This document shows positions 11,501-21,455 of a stretch of 64,000 nucleotides of DNA, one piece after another (positions within the stretch are counted from its first letter, which is position 1; every line of letters starts with the position of its first letter). Both the position numbers and the translations under genes were made by a program. Where the stretch lies: contig CP136066.1 of the NCBI GenBank assembly GCA_032622095.1, positions 171,739,164 to 171,803,163 on the forward strand, given 5' to 3'. Below the pieces are notes generated by a model. The model searched no databases. It was not told the DNA's origin and worked only from the letters and a program-made list of their open reading frames with translations. The DNA comes from Siphonodentalium dalli (lineage: Eukaryota; Mollusca; Scaphopoda; Gadilida; Siphonodentaliidae).

Positions 11501-11587
11501 TCGTTATTTCGTTGAATATGGCGCGGGCCGCAGTGAAAACACATTATAAAGAGCGTTCATCTGGTAAATCGATGAAAACAGTAGATT

Positions 11588-11915
11588 AAAGCCACATGCC
11601 GGTTTGCGCTCCAAAGTACACCTAATAATATTCGCTTTTGAATTTTTCCCGGTATCGAAATAGGTCGATAAATACTTAAACTACATATCTACGGGCAATT
11701 TGTCACGAACAGACGCATTGAAGTAATATAAAATACAACTTTGACACGATGTTTGGGTCCCAAACAAACAACAGCCATTTCCACGACAATGAACAGAAAA
11801 GAGCGTTCCGTGTCACCCAATTCCGGATATAGTAGAAATAAAGAGCGTTTATTTCACTTATGTGAGAGAATTTGAAAACGGCTGGAAAATGTCATGTAAT
11901 TTTCAGAGCACGTGT
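11588..11915. repeat. Dispersed repeat family E, copy 1 (uninterrupted)
   Basis: It aligns with 19,158-19,420 and then, after a gap, with 21,012-21,085. Shared phrases are TTGAATTTTTCCCGGTATCG, GTCCCAAACAAACAACAGCC, AAAAGAGCGTTCC and AATAAAGAGCGTTTATT. It includes AAAGAGCGTT at 11,798 and 11,840; another copy of the motif is just upstream at 11,548. Confidence 0.68.
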
Positions 11916-12098
11916 AACAGGTATATCAATATCGTGTATCGTCAACCTATCTGAAACCTCCCTTCAAATTAAGTAGACAAAATTTGGAAGCTCGAACGAG
12001 CCATGTCCGTTTAAATAGTGCTGCCTATATGACCTTATTTCGAATTGAAATGAGCTCATATACGACTATTTTTATCGTGTCTCATTTAGGTTCACATA

Positions 12099-12170
12099 CA
12101 TTCTGATTAAAACCATACTCAGATTCTAACGATACTGACGTTATAATCTGAGTACGGTTTTAATCAGACT
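12099..12170. repeat. 72-bp hairpin flanked by GGTTCACATA direct repeats
   Basis: The arms TCTGATTAAAACC (12,102) and GGTTTTAATCAGA (ending 12,168) fold with a centre CGATACTGACG. The 10-bp sequence GGTTCACATA stands just outside both ends (12,089-12,098 and 12,171-12,180), as expected of a target duplication. Confidence 0.65.
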
Positions 12171-12261
12171 GGTTCACATAGAGCTTAATTCAGATTCAAA
12201 TAGTCCCTATATGAGCTTATTTTGTGTGTTTTAAATTAAATAAGTTCGATATGAGCCTATT

Positions 12262-12352
12262 TACGAGAGAACAGGCTGAAATATTTATGTGGACCGATAG
12301 TACAATTGTACTTTATTGGATAAATTCCACAAGAGTTCTGTTTCAAACATGA
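12262..12352 (+). pseudogene. LTR-retrotransposon (BEL/Pao-like) RNase H fragment
   Basis: A short frame from about 12,262 contains EIFMWTDSTIVLYWINS. The WTDS...VL.WI pattern is typical of the RNase H region of BEL/Pao elements. About 30 residues remain, ended by TGA, and a MITE begins 14 bp further on. It is a relic with no function expected. The class is tentative because the fragment is so short. Confidence 0.45.
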
Positions 12353-12365
12353 TATCAGACATAAA

Positions 12366-12811
12366 GGCCGGATTCGTCATCTCATGTTTAAATCCGGTCT
12401 GCGTAAACCTCTAGGTTTATAAACCGCCGTTTGACAGCTAAATCCGTGGTTTATACCCGAGACCGCAGGTCTAAGTGACGCATTCGTCATCTCTGGTTTA
12501 AAAGTGGTCCAGCCAGACCAGCGGTTTAGCAGTAGTGTCTCTGTATCGTCGAGATAATTAGTCGTACTCTCCTAATGCGGACCGTCGCGTTTTATTGATT
12601 GCGAAAATCAATAATTACGACAGCGAGCATATTTTGATTGGAAATTTGCAGCGAGAAGCACTCACACCTATACATTATGTGGGGGACCGTTTTTGTCAAT
12701 TTCGATATTGTTTTGCGTTTTATAACCTTAAATCGGCAACTAAACCATATAATTCGACGATCCAGCTAAACCAGTTTTACCGAGGCCAAACCTGATATGA
12801 CGAATCCGTCC
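12366..12811. mobile_element. MITE with GG(C/A)CGGATTCGTCAT ends
   Basis: The left terminus GGCCGGATTCGTCATCTCA is matched by the complement of the right terminus TGATATGACGAATCCGTCC. AAA stands outside both ends. An internal copy of the end motif (GCATTCGTCATCTCTGGTTT, about 12,482) shows internal duplication. The 66-residue frame inside is not similar to any protein I recognise. Confidence 0.62.
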
Positions 12812-12814
12812 AAA

Positions 12815-13478
12815 GACTCTTACTAATACATCTGATTGGTGTCATTGGTCGTTTGTTGATAACCATGCCGAGGTGAGACGCCCAGAGAGTTAATAAGTAC
12901 ACCACTGTAAGGAAACCGAATGAACTAACAGTAGGCTACCTTTCTTTGTTTTCGATAAATAAGTACACATGTGAAGATATGTTCGCAATATTGATCCGAT
13001 GTATTAAATCTCTTAATATGTATTGCGATATTCGGGGAAAATTATATAAAATGTCATTTATCATTTAGCGCGTAAAGCTGCTTTCACAGAACTTTTGGGT
13101 TGAATTTATTTTGGGTATGCTTAAGCATGCTATAGCGAATTTAAAAACAAACTGTGTTTATTTATATTTATTTATAATAATGTGTATAATATGCTTATAT
13201 ATGTACCATGATATATGTAAATAGTGTACAAATGTTATCTCGATACCTATGTATTATAGGTCATGAGAATAAAGAATTGAATTGATAAAACCTTAGGGGC
13301 ATGTTATAACTCAAAACTATCACCATGTATTCATAGTAATAATCTTGATGCCCATGAAAAACGTAAAATTCCCTGGCACTAAACCTACAAAATAAGTCTG
13401 GCACTGAAAGAGTTAAAGAATATAAGAAAAAATATTTAAAATTGTAAAAAATAATAACAAATGATGAAAAATTGTTAG
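12815..13478. other. No gene recognised
   Basis: AT-rich. A piece of MITE end with CACTGAAAGAGTTAA is at 13,401. No exon or RNA gene seen. Confidence 0.45.
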
Positions 13479-13547
13479 GCCAATACATTCTTTTATATAT
13501 GCGAGGCGACCTATGGTCGACTCGCATATATGAGAGAATGCATTGGC
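13479..13547. repeat. 69-bp palindrome family copy
   Basis: Near-perfect palindrome of the same length and sequence as those at 5017, 6109 and 6257. It starts GCCAATACATTC and has the centre CGACCTATGGTCG. MITE-end sequence CACTGAAAGGGTTAA follows at 13,584. Confidence 0.8.
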
Positions 13548-13949
13548 ACAGGGTATATGGGTTGATACAAAAATCGGACTTGGCACTGAAAGGGTTAACT
13601 GTGTCAGCCACAACCCCGTGAATGCCCCAGTGATATATGTAAGGTTTGAAACGTTACGCCAAACCCGATAGCCGCATGCATCAGCGACATGTCCGTGGAA
13701 GCGGTTTAAGAAAACGAACTGAGAAACTGTGCGATGTGGATACTACAGGTATAGTTTTATAATGAGAATTTGTTTCGACAAATGTATAATGTACACAACG
13801 GAGAGATCGTACTGTGGTGCCACCGACCGGTCATATGTTTAATAAAAGGTCGGCCGACCAGTGTCCCCCCGACAACGTGGCAAGTCGATGCCACTTTGTT
13901 AAAGAAATTAAAAAAAATGTTGAAATGTTCTAAGTCGAAAGGGTTAAAG

Positions 13950-14445
13950 GTATGGGAGGCCTTGGCGGAGGGTATCCCATGAAAATATTTCCACCGGTCA
14001 AAAACCGCCACAAACAGAAATAATATTAAAATGTAGACAGACTGTCCGTATACAAATAAGAAATATCGCATAAAAAGTATGTTATTGTCATATGTTTGAC
14101 AATTGTTATGTAAACAAAAGCATAAAAAGTTACTTTCCTGGTGTTTGTTTATATTATGATGGTAAACATAAAGAGCGTTCTTTGTTGCCGAATTCCTGAT
14201 ATGGAACGAATAAAGAGCGTTTATATCATTTGTGTATGATTAGCCAGTAACACTGTGCTGCCTTCTGTAACACAATCAGGCTCTTGCTTAGGTAAAATAT
14301 AGTAGGTCTTTGTGATAGCATGCTGGTTACGCGATGGTCATGGTATTTATGAACAAAACTGTATGCGTTTTAATGTTTTTCTGTCTACGGTGATTGAAAC
14401 AAATATGAATATTTTCGACAACTAAGGCCTCCCGTGCCTTTAATA
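13950..14445. repeat. Dispersed repeat family B, copy 2
   Basis: Direct-orientation homologue of 1040-1580, with two AAAGAGCGTT motifs (14,170 and 14,212). The conserved order of blocks, without a conserved frame, marks a mobile fragment. Confidence 0.65.
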
Positions 14446-14604
14446 ATTCCGTAAAAAAATAATTTGTCCGTCATCTATATACACGTTGCACATCTGCAAT
14501 ATGTGGGTAACAATACTCTGAAGTTTCAAATATCTACGATCAAAACTGTAGGAGGAGTTGATTACACCATGAAGGTACCCTCATACAGAAAAATAGAAAA
14601 AATG

Positions 14605-15190
14605 TTTTTCAAAGTCGAAAGGCCCATAACTCTGGGAAAAATCATTGGATCAAACTCAAATTCGAACTTGACCTGTATTTTGATATGAACGACCCACAAA
14701 AAAACCCACAGAATTTCCAATTAAACAATCCAAACTTGAGTTATCATCCGGAAACCAAAGAAAAAAGAAGAAACATTGAATTTTCTAAGTCGAAAAAAGT
14801 CCATAACTCTAGGAAAAATCATCGGATCAAACTCAAATTCGAACTCTACCTGTATCTTGATATGACTGATCCACATAAAAACGGTATTTGTAAATAAAGG
14901 ATCCAAACTTGAGATATCATCCGGAAACCGAAAAAGTTAGAAATGTTCTAAGTTAAAAAAAAGTTGGAAAAAAAAGGATATAACTCCATAAAAGAAAATC
15001 GGATCAAACCCAGAATTGCAGAGTACCTGTGTGCTTGGGTGAGACGCCTACATACCAAGTTTCACCTACATACCAATGATCGGATGATCATTTACTGGAG
15101 TTATAACTCCGGACGGACGCACGGACGGACATACGGACGGAGCTGATTACAATAGTCCCCCCGAAATAAAATTTTACGGGGGACAATAAA
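14605..15190. repeat. Tandem module repeat of about 170 bp with GGACGGACGG tail
   Basis: Three decaying copies begin near 14,614, 14,789 and 14,947. Each reads AAGTCGAAA, CCATAACTCT, GGATCAAACTCAAATTCGAA. The tail is GGACGGACGCACGGACGGAC followed by GTCCCCCCG...CGGGGGACAATAA. The reading frames across it arise from the repeat and are not genes. A related module stands at the left edge of the SWIM array (30,840-31,230). Confidence 0.65.
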
Positions 15191-15250
15191 TACCGATAGG
15201 AGACAGGTCGGAATCCGATTTCTTATGTAATTATTTCTATGGAACTAGCT

Positions 15251-15422
15251 AAATTTTGTTAGGTTGTGTCGGAAATTGACATAAATTTTGTTAGGTTGTG
15301 TCAGAAATTGACATAAATTTTGTTAGGTTGTGTCGGAAATTGACATGGAATAGTTTGTTGAGCATTGTTGCCATTCACAGATGGAACTAGCTAAATTTGT
15401 TTGGGTTGTGTCGGAAATTGAC
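15251..15422. repeat. 32-bp minisatellite, three copies plus one detached
   Basis: Three copies (15,251, 15,283, 15,315) of a unit beginning AAATTTTGTTAGGTTGTGTC, with one substitution in the second. A fourth diverged copy is at 15,391-15,422. Confidence 0.85.
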
Positions 15423-15751
15423 ATAAAATATTGTGTTGAGCACAAACAAACAAAGGATAATGGTGTTGACATAGCTAAAAGCTAATTAAACTGCGTGTTA
15501 ATCAAGGTCTGAGTCTAGATCGAACGAGCAAATATCTCAAACTGGGATTTTTCTTGTAGGCAATAATCACCCGTTTGTCGAGAGGCTCGGTCAATTTATT
15601 GTTTAATAATGCAAAGTTTTTTTCTGAAAATGCTTGCGATTTCAACATTTCTACGATTGTAGATCACAGGAAAGCACAAGAAATTTCGAGAAACACCTTT
15701 GTAGTCAATGTTAAGTCCGAACGGAAGATATGTTTTAACTCATTGAACGCC

Positions 15752-15817
15752 GGCGACGAGATATCTCGTCGCCCAACGTCATGACGTTGCACGCCGGCGA
15801 CGAGATATCTCGTCGCC
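15752..15817. repeat. Two perfect 22-bp GC-rich palindromes around a 14-bp palindrome
   Basis: Each 22-bp palindrome is GGCGACGAGAT followed by its exact complement (15,752-15,773 and 15,796-15,817). Between them is the perfect palindrome AACGTCATGACGTT (15,775-15,788). All three lie in otherwise AT-rich DNA. They could be protein-binding sites, a cruciform or repeat debris; the sequence does not decide. Confidence 0.85.
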
Positions 15818-16089
15818 CAGATTTACGTCCCGTCCTTTTCGTTTCCGAATGCTCTGTTTGCGTTCCCTGTACCCATAGGCTATATATCGTCTGTTAATTG
15901 AAAACTATTATCCAAACATTCTTCGTGATATTATCTATTTCTTATATATTAACAATTCTGATAGTTTTATCACATACATGAAATTCACGGTTAGAGGCAT
16001 GCTGAACGCGTGAAGTGAGAAGACGGCGCCGATTTACGGATCATTATGAAATGTTTCATGGCTTCGTCAGAAGATGGGACTTCAATTTT

Positions 16090-16587
16090 CTACAATTTAA
16101 TGAGGAAGTCTTCTGTGTCTTTTAGATAGCTCGGATGGCGGGTAGCAATTGGTTTCAAATAGAAGTCAATAAACTCCGAAATGTGGTACGACTCCGAGCC
16201 AACGTCACTGATGATGGGGCGTCCGGGTGGTGTGTATGGATTAGTCCAACAGCTCAAAGGTTTATGTATTTTAGGTAGCAAATAAAATGTCCTATTATTG
16301 GATTCAGGTTTTGCAATTAGATACTGAACATGTTTTTTCTTTAAAACGTCCTGGTCCAGCAAGCTTTTGAGAATGAGATTGAATTTTAAAACATTGGATT
16401 TCCAAATTGGTTCATCCAATGGTTTGTAATATTTAGTGTTGCTTAATTGGCGCGTCGCTTCTAGAATGAAATTTTCTTTAGACATGATGACGAGCGAGCT
16501 GCCTTTGTCCGAATGTATACTCCTCTTTGTATTTGATAGGTGATGGTACCTTCGGACAGGTAGTTTCTCACAATTATTGACCCTCAA
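16090..16587 (-). pseudogene. Penelope-like element reverse transcriptase fragment
   Basis: The minus-strand frame of about 165 codons contains DKGSSLVIMSKENF, FYLLPKIHKP and PPGRPIISDVGSES followed by PSYLKDTEDFL. These follow in order the N-terminal part and early fingers/palm of Penelope-like reverse transcriptases (DKG..vV.m, LPKiHK, RPIvS, DT.dFl). The catalytic YxDD region and the GIY-YIG nuclease are absent: the frame stops just after DFLIKL and homology fades within about fifteen codons. There is no good ATG (the frame opens at a TTG after a stop). A dead fragment. Confidence 0.75.
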
Positions 16588-17241
16588 GATTTAAATGAAT
16601 CAATGTCTATATCCCAACACTCACACATATACAACATGTTGTCACAACTTCGATATTAACAATATTAGTTCAATAGCCTAATGTTCTTTAGTGAATATTC
16701 TTATAGAAATCAAGATTGTGAGTCGCTTAAATTGCCCATGGACATGGGCCTAGGGACGATGGGGTGTTTCACTTCAACTTAGGCCAATATTTTCAACAGT
16801 TGGAATTTTAACTGCCTCTTAGAATGAACCTTATGTATGTGTAATAAATAAAAACTAGTGACAACCCCTCAGATAATACTTTTCTTCAATCGCAATACAC
16901 TTTCGAGTGCGTGGGGATTTGTTATGTCATACATAAGGGGTCGTAAATTGAATCGAAATTGATATTTCATTGTCCATACACAGGGACGTGGCTAGAGTGT
17001 CTTTGTTGTGGTGTCCATCTTGGAATTTCCAACTGCACCCCTTTTTGAACCACAACAATCTCACAAATTTCCGTAATTCCATTTGCACCCCCCCCCCCCC
17101 CCCCCCACTGTTGGGCTTTGATTTTTCCGATATGTTCCCGCAGACTCGTGTGAATGTAGTAAATAAGAAATATCAGCCATATCCGTGTCTTTTACAATTT
17201 GAATGCATAATAAAAAAATTTCTTGACTAGATATATAGAAT
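16588..17241. other. Non-coding stretch with poly-C tract
   Basis: It contains an interrupted C-run of about 20 bases at 17,087-17,106. No exon is supported. The frames across the C-run on both strands are artefacts. Confidence 0.5.
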
Positions 17242-18521
17242 ATGACTAGAAAATCGAAGCACATCAACTCGACATATCCGCAGCAACAAATGCTGGATGC
17301 TTTGGAAGCCGTAAGGGCGGGATTATCAATTAGAAATGCGGCTAAGAAGTATGGGGACCCCAGATCTATACACTGGACGATCGTGTAAGTGGGAGGTTTG
17401 ACCCAGAGACAATGACCGGGAAAGGCTCCAGTTATACCACTGGATGTAGAGGAGCAGATGATAACAAAAACTATCGAGTTGGCAGATAAGGGCTTTGGGA
17501 TGTCAAAGAGGACTTTCCTGTCCAGGACAGCGACTGTGTGCAGAACACTTCAACTGCACAACAATTTCACCAAAGGAATACAGGAAAGGCGTGGTGAGCC
17601 GGCGTGAATAAACGGCACCCGGCGATAGCAATTAGGAGACCGGAGCCCCCGGCTACAAGTCGAGCAAGGGGGGTGATTACCACAATAGTGGGGAAACTAT
17701 TTCGTAAATATGAAAAGCGAAATATGTGGAATTCCACCCAATAGGATATGGAACATGGACGAAAACAAACATCGATCCCTGGTAGAACAGCCAACTCAAG
17801 AGAAAGTGTGACTCTTCTGTCGTGTGTCAGTGCAACTGGTAACAGAATCCCACCCTTGATTATTGTTAAATGAAAAACTACCAGATGCATTAGAAGCTTC
17901 AATACACATGAATGGCCAGAAGGAGCGTTATGGTCATCTCAACAAAATGCCAGGATAGATGAGATGGGTGTATGGTTTAGAGAGATTTGTTTTAATTCTG
18001 TGGGCCCGAGCGACCGCAACTTCTAAAAGTGGACAACCGTAGTTCGCATGAAACAGTTGGGTTGATTGTGGCAGCGTTGTTAAATGACATCCATGTGCTA
18101 GCGTTCCCGCCTCACACAACGCAATATGCCTGTCCGCTCGACAAAAAGTGCTTTTGGACCTTTCCAAAAAGCATACAATAACGCTTGTTCGGAATACATG
18201 GCTTCCTCAACATTTCCAAAACTAATGAACGAAGCTTATCTTAAAGCTTTCACAAGGAGCAACATTGTATCCGGTTTCGAGGCTTGTGGAATCGTCGACT
18301 GGAACCCAACCGCCATACCACAAGGGGAATTTAATCCATCGTTACCGTTTGACACAATGTCAAACGCATCACAACTGTATGTAACAGATCACCCATTGCA
18401 ATGGGTGGTGAGAAAGTTCAGGTCTGATAAGGTTGTTAATGATGAGGTGATGGATGTGAGCAAATGTGTATCAATGAAGGTAGTAATGCTGTACGTGTCG
18501 GTGATGACACGCAACCTATAA
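17242..18521 (+). pseudogene. Degenerate pogo/Tigger-family transposase
   Basis: It starts MTRKSKHINSTYPQQQML and continues DALEAVRAGLSIRNAAKKYG, the psq-type helix-turn-helix of pogo transposases. After a frameshift near 17,350 come VSGRFDPETMTG and EEQMITKTIELADKGFGMSK in other frames. Parts of the DDE domain follow (a segment for a VSATGNRIPPLIIVK-like stretch near 17,825; LIVAALLNDIHVLAFPPHTT near 18,065). The C-terminal part (AFGPFQKAYNNACSEY, KAFTRSNIVSGFEACGIVDW, NPTAIP) is open from 18,126. At least three frameshifts and several stops. Such enzymes cut and paste DNA at TA sites in the nucleus; this copy cannot. I did not identify its terminal repeats. Confidence 0.82.
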
Positions 18522-19157
18522 TTCCGGTTTTACCCGACATAATTTATACGACTGGTAACATTGTAGGCCATGTTCGAGTTGAAAACGACCCACTTCTGTC
18601 GAGCCCATGTGTAAGTTCACATAATGACAGTTTTGAATTGGATATTTGTCAAACACCACAGAAGTATGGTCAGATACATGGAAGCAGAGCTTTGGTCAGC
18701 CTCTATTCGATGTCCCGTCTCCTGAAACTACACTTATCGAGATCGAGAGAGTTGACACTATATACAGTATATACTATAATATACAGTATCAAATACATGT
18801 TAAATGTTCAACCACATTAAAACGAATTTCAATAACTAACGTGTCCTTATATATATATAGTGACCACTGATAGCCTACCGTAATTGTGATTAATGGTCGC
18901 AGCGGTCAGTCTTAAAATATGTTCGATTTAGGTTGATAAGTACATGAACTTATTTTATGAGGGATTTAAGGTACCGGCTCTCCCCTACTCATGTCGAAAA
19001 AGCATCTGTAGTCAATTTAGTCATGTAGAGAAACGCTCTTCGTGCATTTGCCGTATTCGGGAATCTTTTGGTGAATTCGGGAATTTAATTGTAGAAACGC
19101 TCTTTATTATTTAAATAGAAATAAAAGCACGCTCGCTACCTTCTGCGGGTAAATTTT
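18522..19157. other. Non-coding stretch after the pogo relic
   Basis: It includes two reverse-orientation GAAGAGCGTT/AAAGAGCGTT motifs (19,032 and 19,096) and short TA runs near 18,850. No gene seen. Confidence 0.45.
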
Positions 19158-19420
19158 AAAGCCACGTGGCAGTTTGTGGTCCAAAATAATAACAATATTC
19201 GCTGTTGAATTTTTCCCGGTATCGAAATAGGTTGATAAATACTTGAACTACCTTTATACGGGCATTATATGTCACAGAAAGACACATTGAAGTAAAACAA
19301 ATACAACTTTCACACGGTGTTTGAGTCCCAAACAAACAACAGCCATTTGCACGACAAGGAACAGAAAAGAGCGTTCCATGTCAGCCTGTTCCGAATATGG
19401 TAGAAATAAAGAGCGTTTAT
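19158..19420. repeat. Dispersed repeat family E, copy 2, left part
   Basis: It matches 11,588-11,850. The match stops right after AAAGAGCGTTTATT and resumes at 21,012 (TTTCACTTGTGTGAG), so about 1.6 kb has been inserted into this copy relative to copy 1. Confidence 0.7.
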
Positions 19421-20989
19421 TACGCCACCGTAGTGTGGTGTTTCTAGCTTTTGGTTTTTTTGATATCGCATGGTCGATCGATAATTCACTGGGTGATTGT
19501 ACAGGGCGAATGCATTGTGGGGCTTTTATTTATTTATAGAGTTGGAAATTCCGTTTATTTAAAAGTCGGAACTACGCGACCAGTAGGCCAAGTCCAGTAA
19601 AACGGTTCGTTATAGGTGCTGGTTGTTATTGTTATTTTAACGGAATTCTGAGTTGGTCATTCGCGAAACCAATATATTTTATATTCTATAATTAAAACCG
19701 TGGGTATATAATATATGATCCTCTTTATGGATATTGTAGGAAGGTAAATTTAGCTAAAGCGGTGGGATATCTTGCAAGACAACACATTTCGGTTTGCGCT
19801 ATAACTGCTCAATGTTTTAAGGTGTTACACAGCGTCTGATAAAAAGAGTTCTATCTGGAATATTCACACAATTTTTTCAGAGAACATGCATAGAGTAAAC
19901 ATAGTCCTATCGGACTATCGTAAAGTAGTTCCGTTTAATTCGGGATTAATTAACCCTCAGACTGCCGAAACTGCCGACAATAAATTCGCTTGTTTGTGTC
20001 CCCCGAAAATCAAACTTGCCTGTTTAGAGGTCCCATTTTCGTGGCTAATGGTGATAGAATCACAATTTTTCAGTCAAGTTCATGGATAAATTACATTACA
20101 CTTAATCGGCTTATGTCCGCGGCCATAAACCTGCGTTTTGATAACAATTTATTTGAGACAAACTGTTGCGCGGGTATCAGTCGGCGCTTATCGGTTGAAG
20201 TTATTATGATCGTGCAGCCTGCACGTGCAACAAGTGTTCAAATACAACAGAAAAAAAATACTATGTCAAATAAATAACGTGATCAATGGACAGACACGTT
20301 TCATTTCCGTGGGACACGAAAAAGCGAATTTAATGTCGTCAGTTTCGGCAGTCTGAGGGTTTTAATTAATCTCCTTTACGATATCCCGATAGGACTATGT
20401 TTACTCTTTGTTCTCTGAAAAAAAAATGGTGTGAATATTCCCGATAGAACTATTTTTATCAGACGTTTTGTAACACATTAAAACATTGAGCAGTTAGCGC
20501 AATTTTCTGAAATTTCGGACTATTTCGTCTATAAAAATACGATGAGCAACTGAAAATGTTTTTCAACATTCTGGAAGGGGTATATGTCCATGGTATATAT
20601 GTTTAAAATTTCACGCATAAACTATGACAGATAACAAAGTTATAATTAGTTTTATAGGCCCACCATAAATCCCCTATAATAAACGCATGCCTCCGTAAGC
20701 ACATGGCTTTGCTGTGGATACTTTCGTTCCCAGCATGCATCATTCTCGCTATCTGTAAAATGTCTATGAACAATGGCTGCATGTGCCATGCACTCTTAGC
20801 TTTGATCCGCATTTAGAAGCATTCTGGTGTGGCGAATGAGAAACCTGCAGTAATTTATAAGCCGTAGTTCATTGTAATAATTTGAAGAATTACTTGTCTT
20901 AACGGAATTCTGAGGCTGTCCATTCATGTAACCAATATATTTTATATTATGATTTATATTTATGACTAATAATACGATCTTGGTGGCGT
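19421..20989. mobile_element. Insertion with foldback core inside repeat E
   Basis: The insertion begins ACGCCACC and has the complement GGTGGCGT at 20,982-20,989. The core is a long foldback: arm 19,791-19,998 is repeated in inverse at about 20,299-20,500 (key phrases CTGCTCAATGTTTTAA, GAGTAAACATAGTCCTATCG, CCCTCAGACTGCCGAAACTG). Two direct copies of TAACGGAATTCTGAG followed by CCAATATATTTTATATT (19,638 and 20,900) flank the foldback. No transposase frame. The exact ends are uncertain. Confidence 0.6.
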
Positions 20990-21011
20990 TACCATTTCTG
21001 ACTATGGTTTT

Positions 21012-21085
21012 CTTGTTTCACTTGTGTGAGAAAATTTGAAAACGGCTGGAAAATGGCATGTATTTTTCAAAGCACGTGAAGCGGA
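21012..21085. repeat. Dispersed repeat family E, copy 2, right part
   Basis: It resumes the alignment to copy 1 (TGTGAGAAAATTTGAAAACG, GGCTGGAAAATG, AGCACGTG). Confidence 0.65.
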
Positions 21086-21280
21086 AGCGTCTAAATCAGC
21101 CCCCGCTTCTACGGTATCGGAACCAAAAATAGGCGTGGTTTCATCCAAATATGGAGATTTGCTCATCAGAATACACGTGGTTTCAAAGGGTGCTTATCAG
21201 AATACACGTGGTTTCAACACGTGCTTATCACGTGTTTCTGGACAACTTCCGGTGACAAAATAATAATAACAATAATAAAC

Positions 21281-21455
21281 TTCGTAAAGCAAGTGGGTGA
21301 AAGACGTGTTACAAATATTAAAATATGTTAGTCGTACAAACTACATGAAAAATTGACAAACAAACATGGCTTTCGTAAAGCAAGTGGGTGAAAGACGTGT
21401 TACAAATATTAAAATATGTTAGTCGTACAAACTACATGAAAAATTGACAAACAAA
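21281..21455. repeat. Perfect 84-bp tandem duplication, period 91
   Basis: TTCGTAAAGCAAGTGGGTGA through GAAAAATTGACAAACAAA occurs at 21,281-21,364 and again at 21,372-21,455 with no difference seen, separated by CATGGCT. Confidence 0.9.

Noticed and set aside
14464-15146. Three frames of 60-74 codons
   Set aside because: They fall on successive copies of one tandem module and are not conserved with each other as protein.
17061-17267. Frames across the poly-C tract
   Set aside because: Glycine or proline runs are simply the C-run translated; no splice sites or homology.
18126-18521. Separate 131-residue gene
   Set aside because: It is the C-terminal part of the pogo transposase relic in its own frame.
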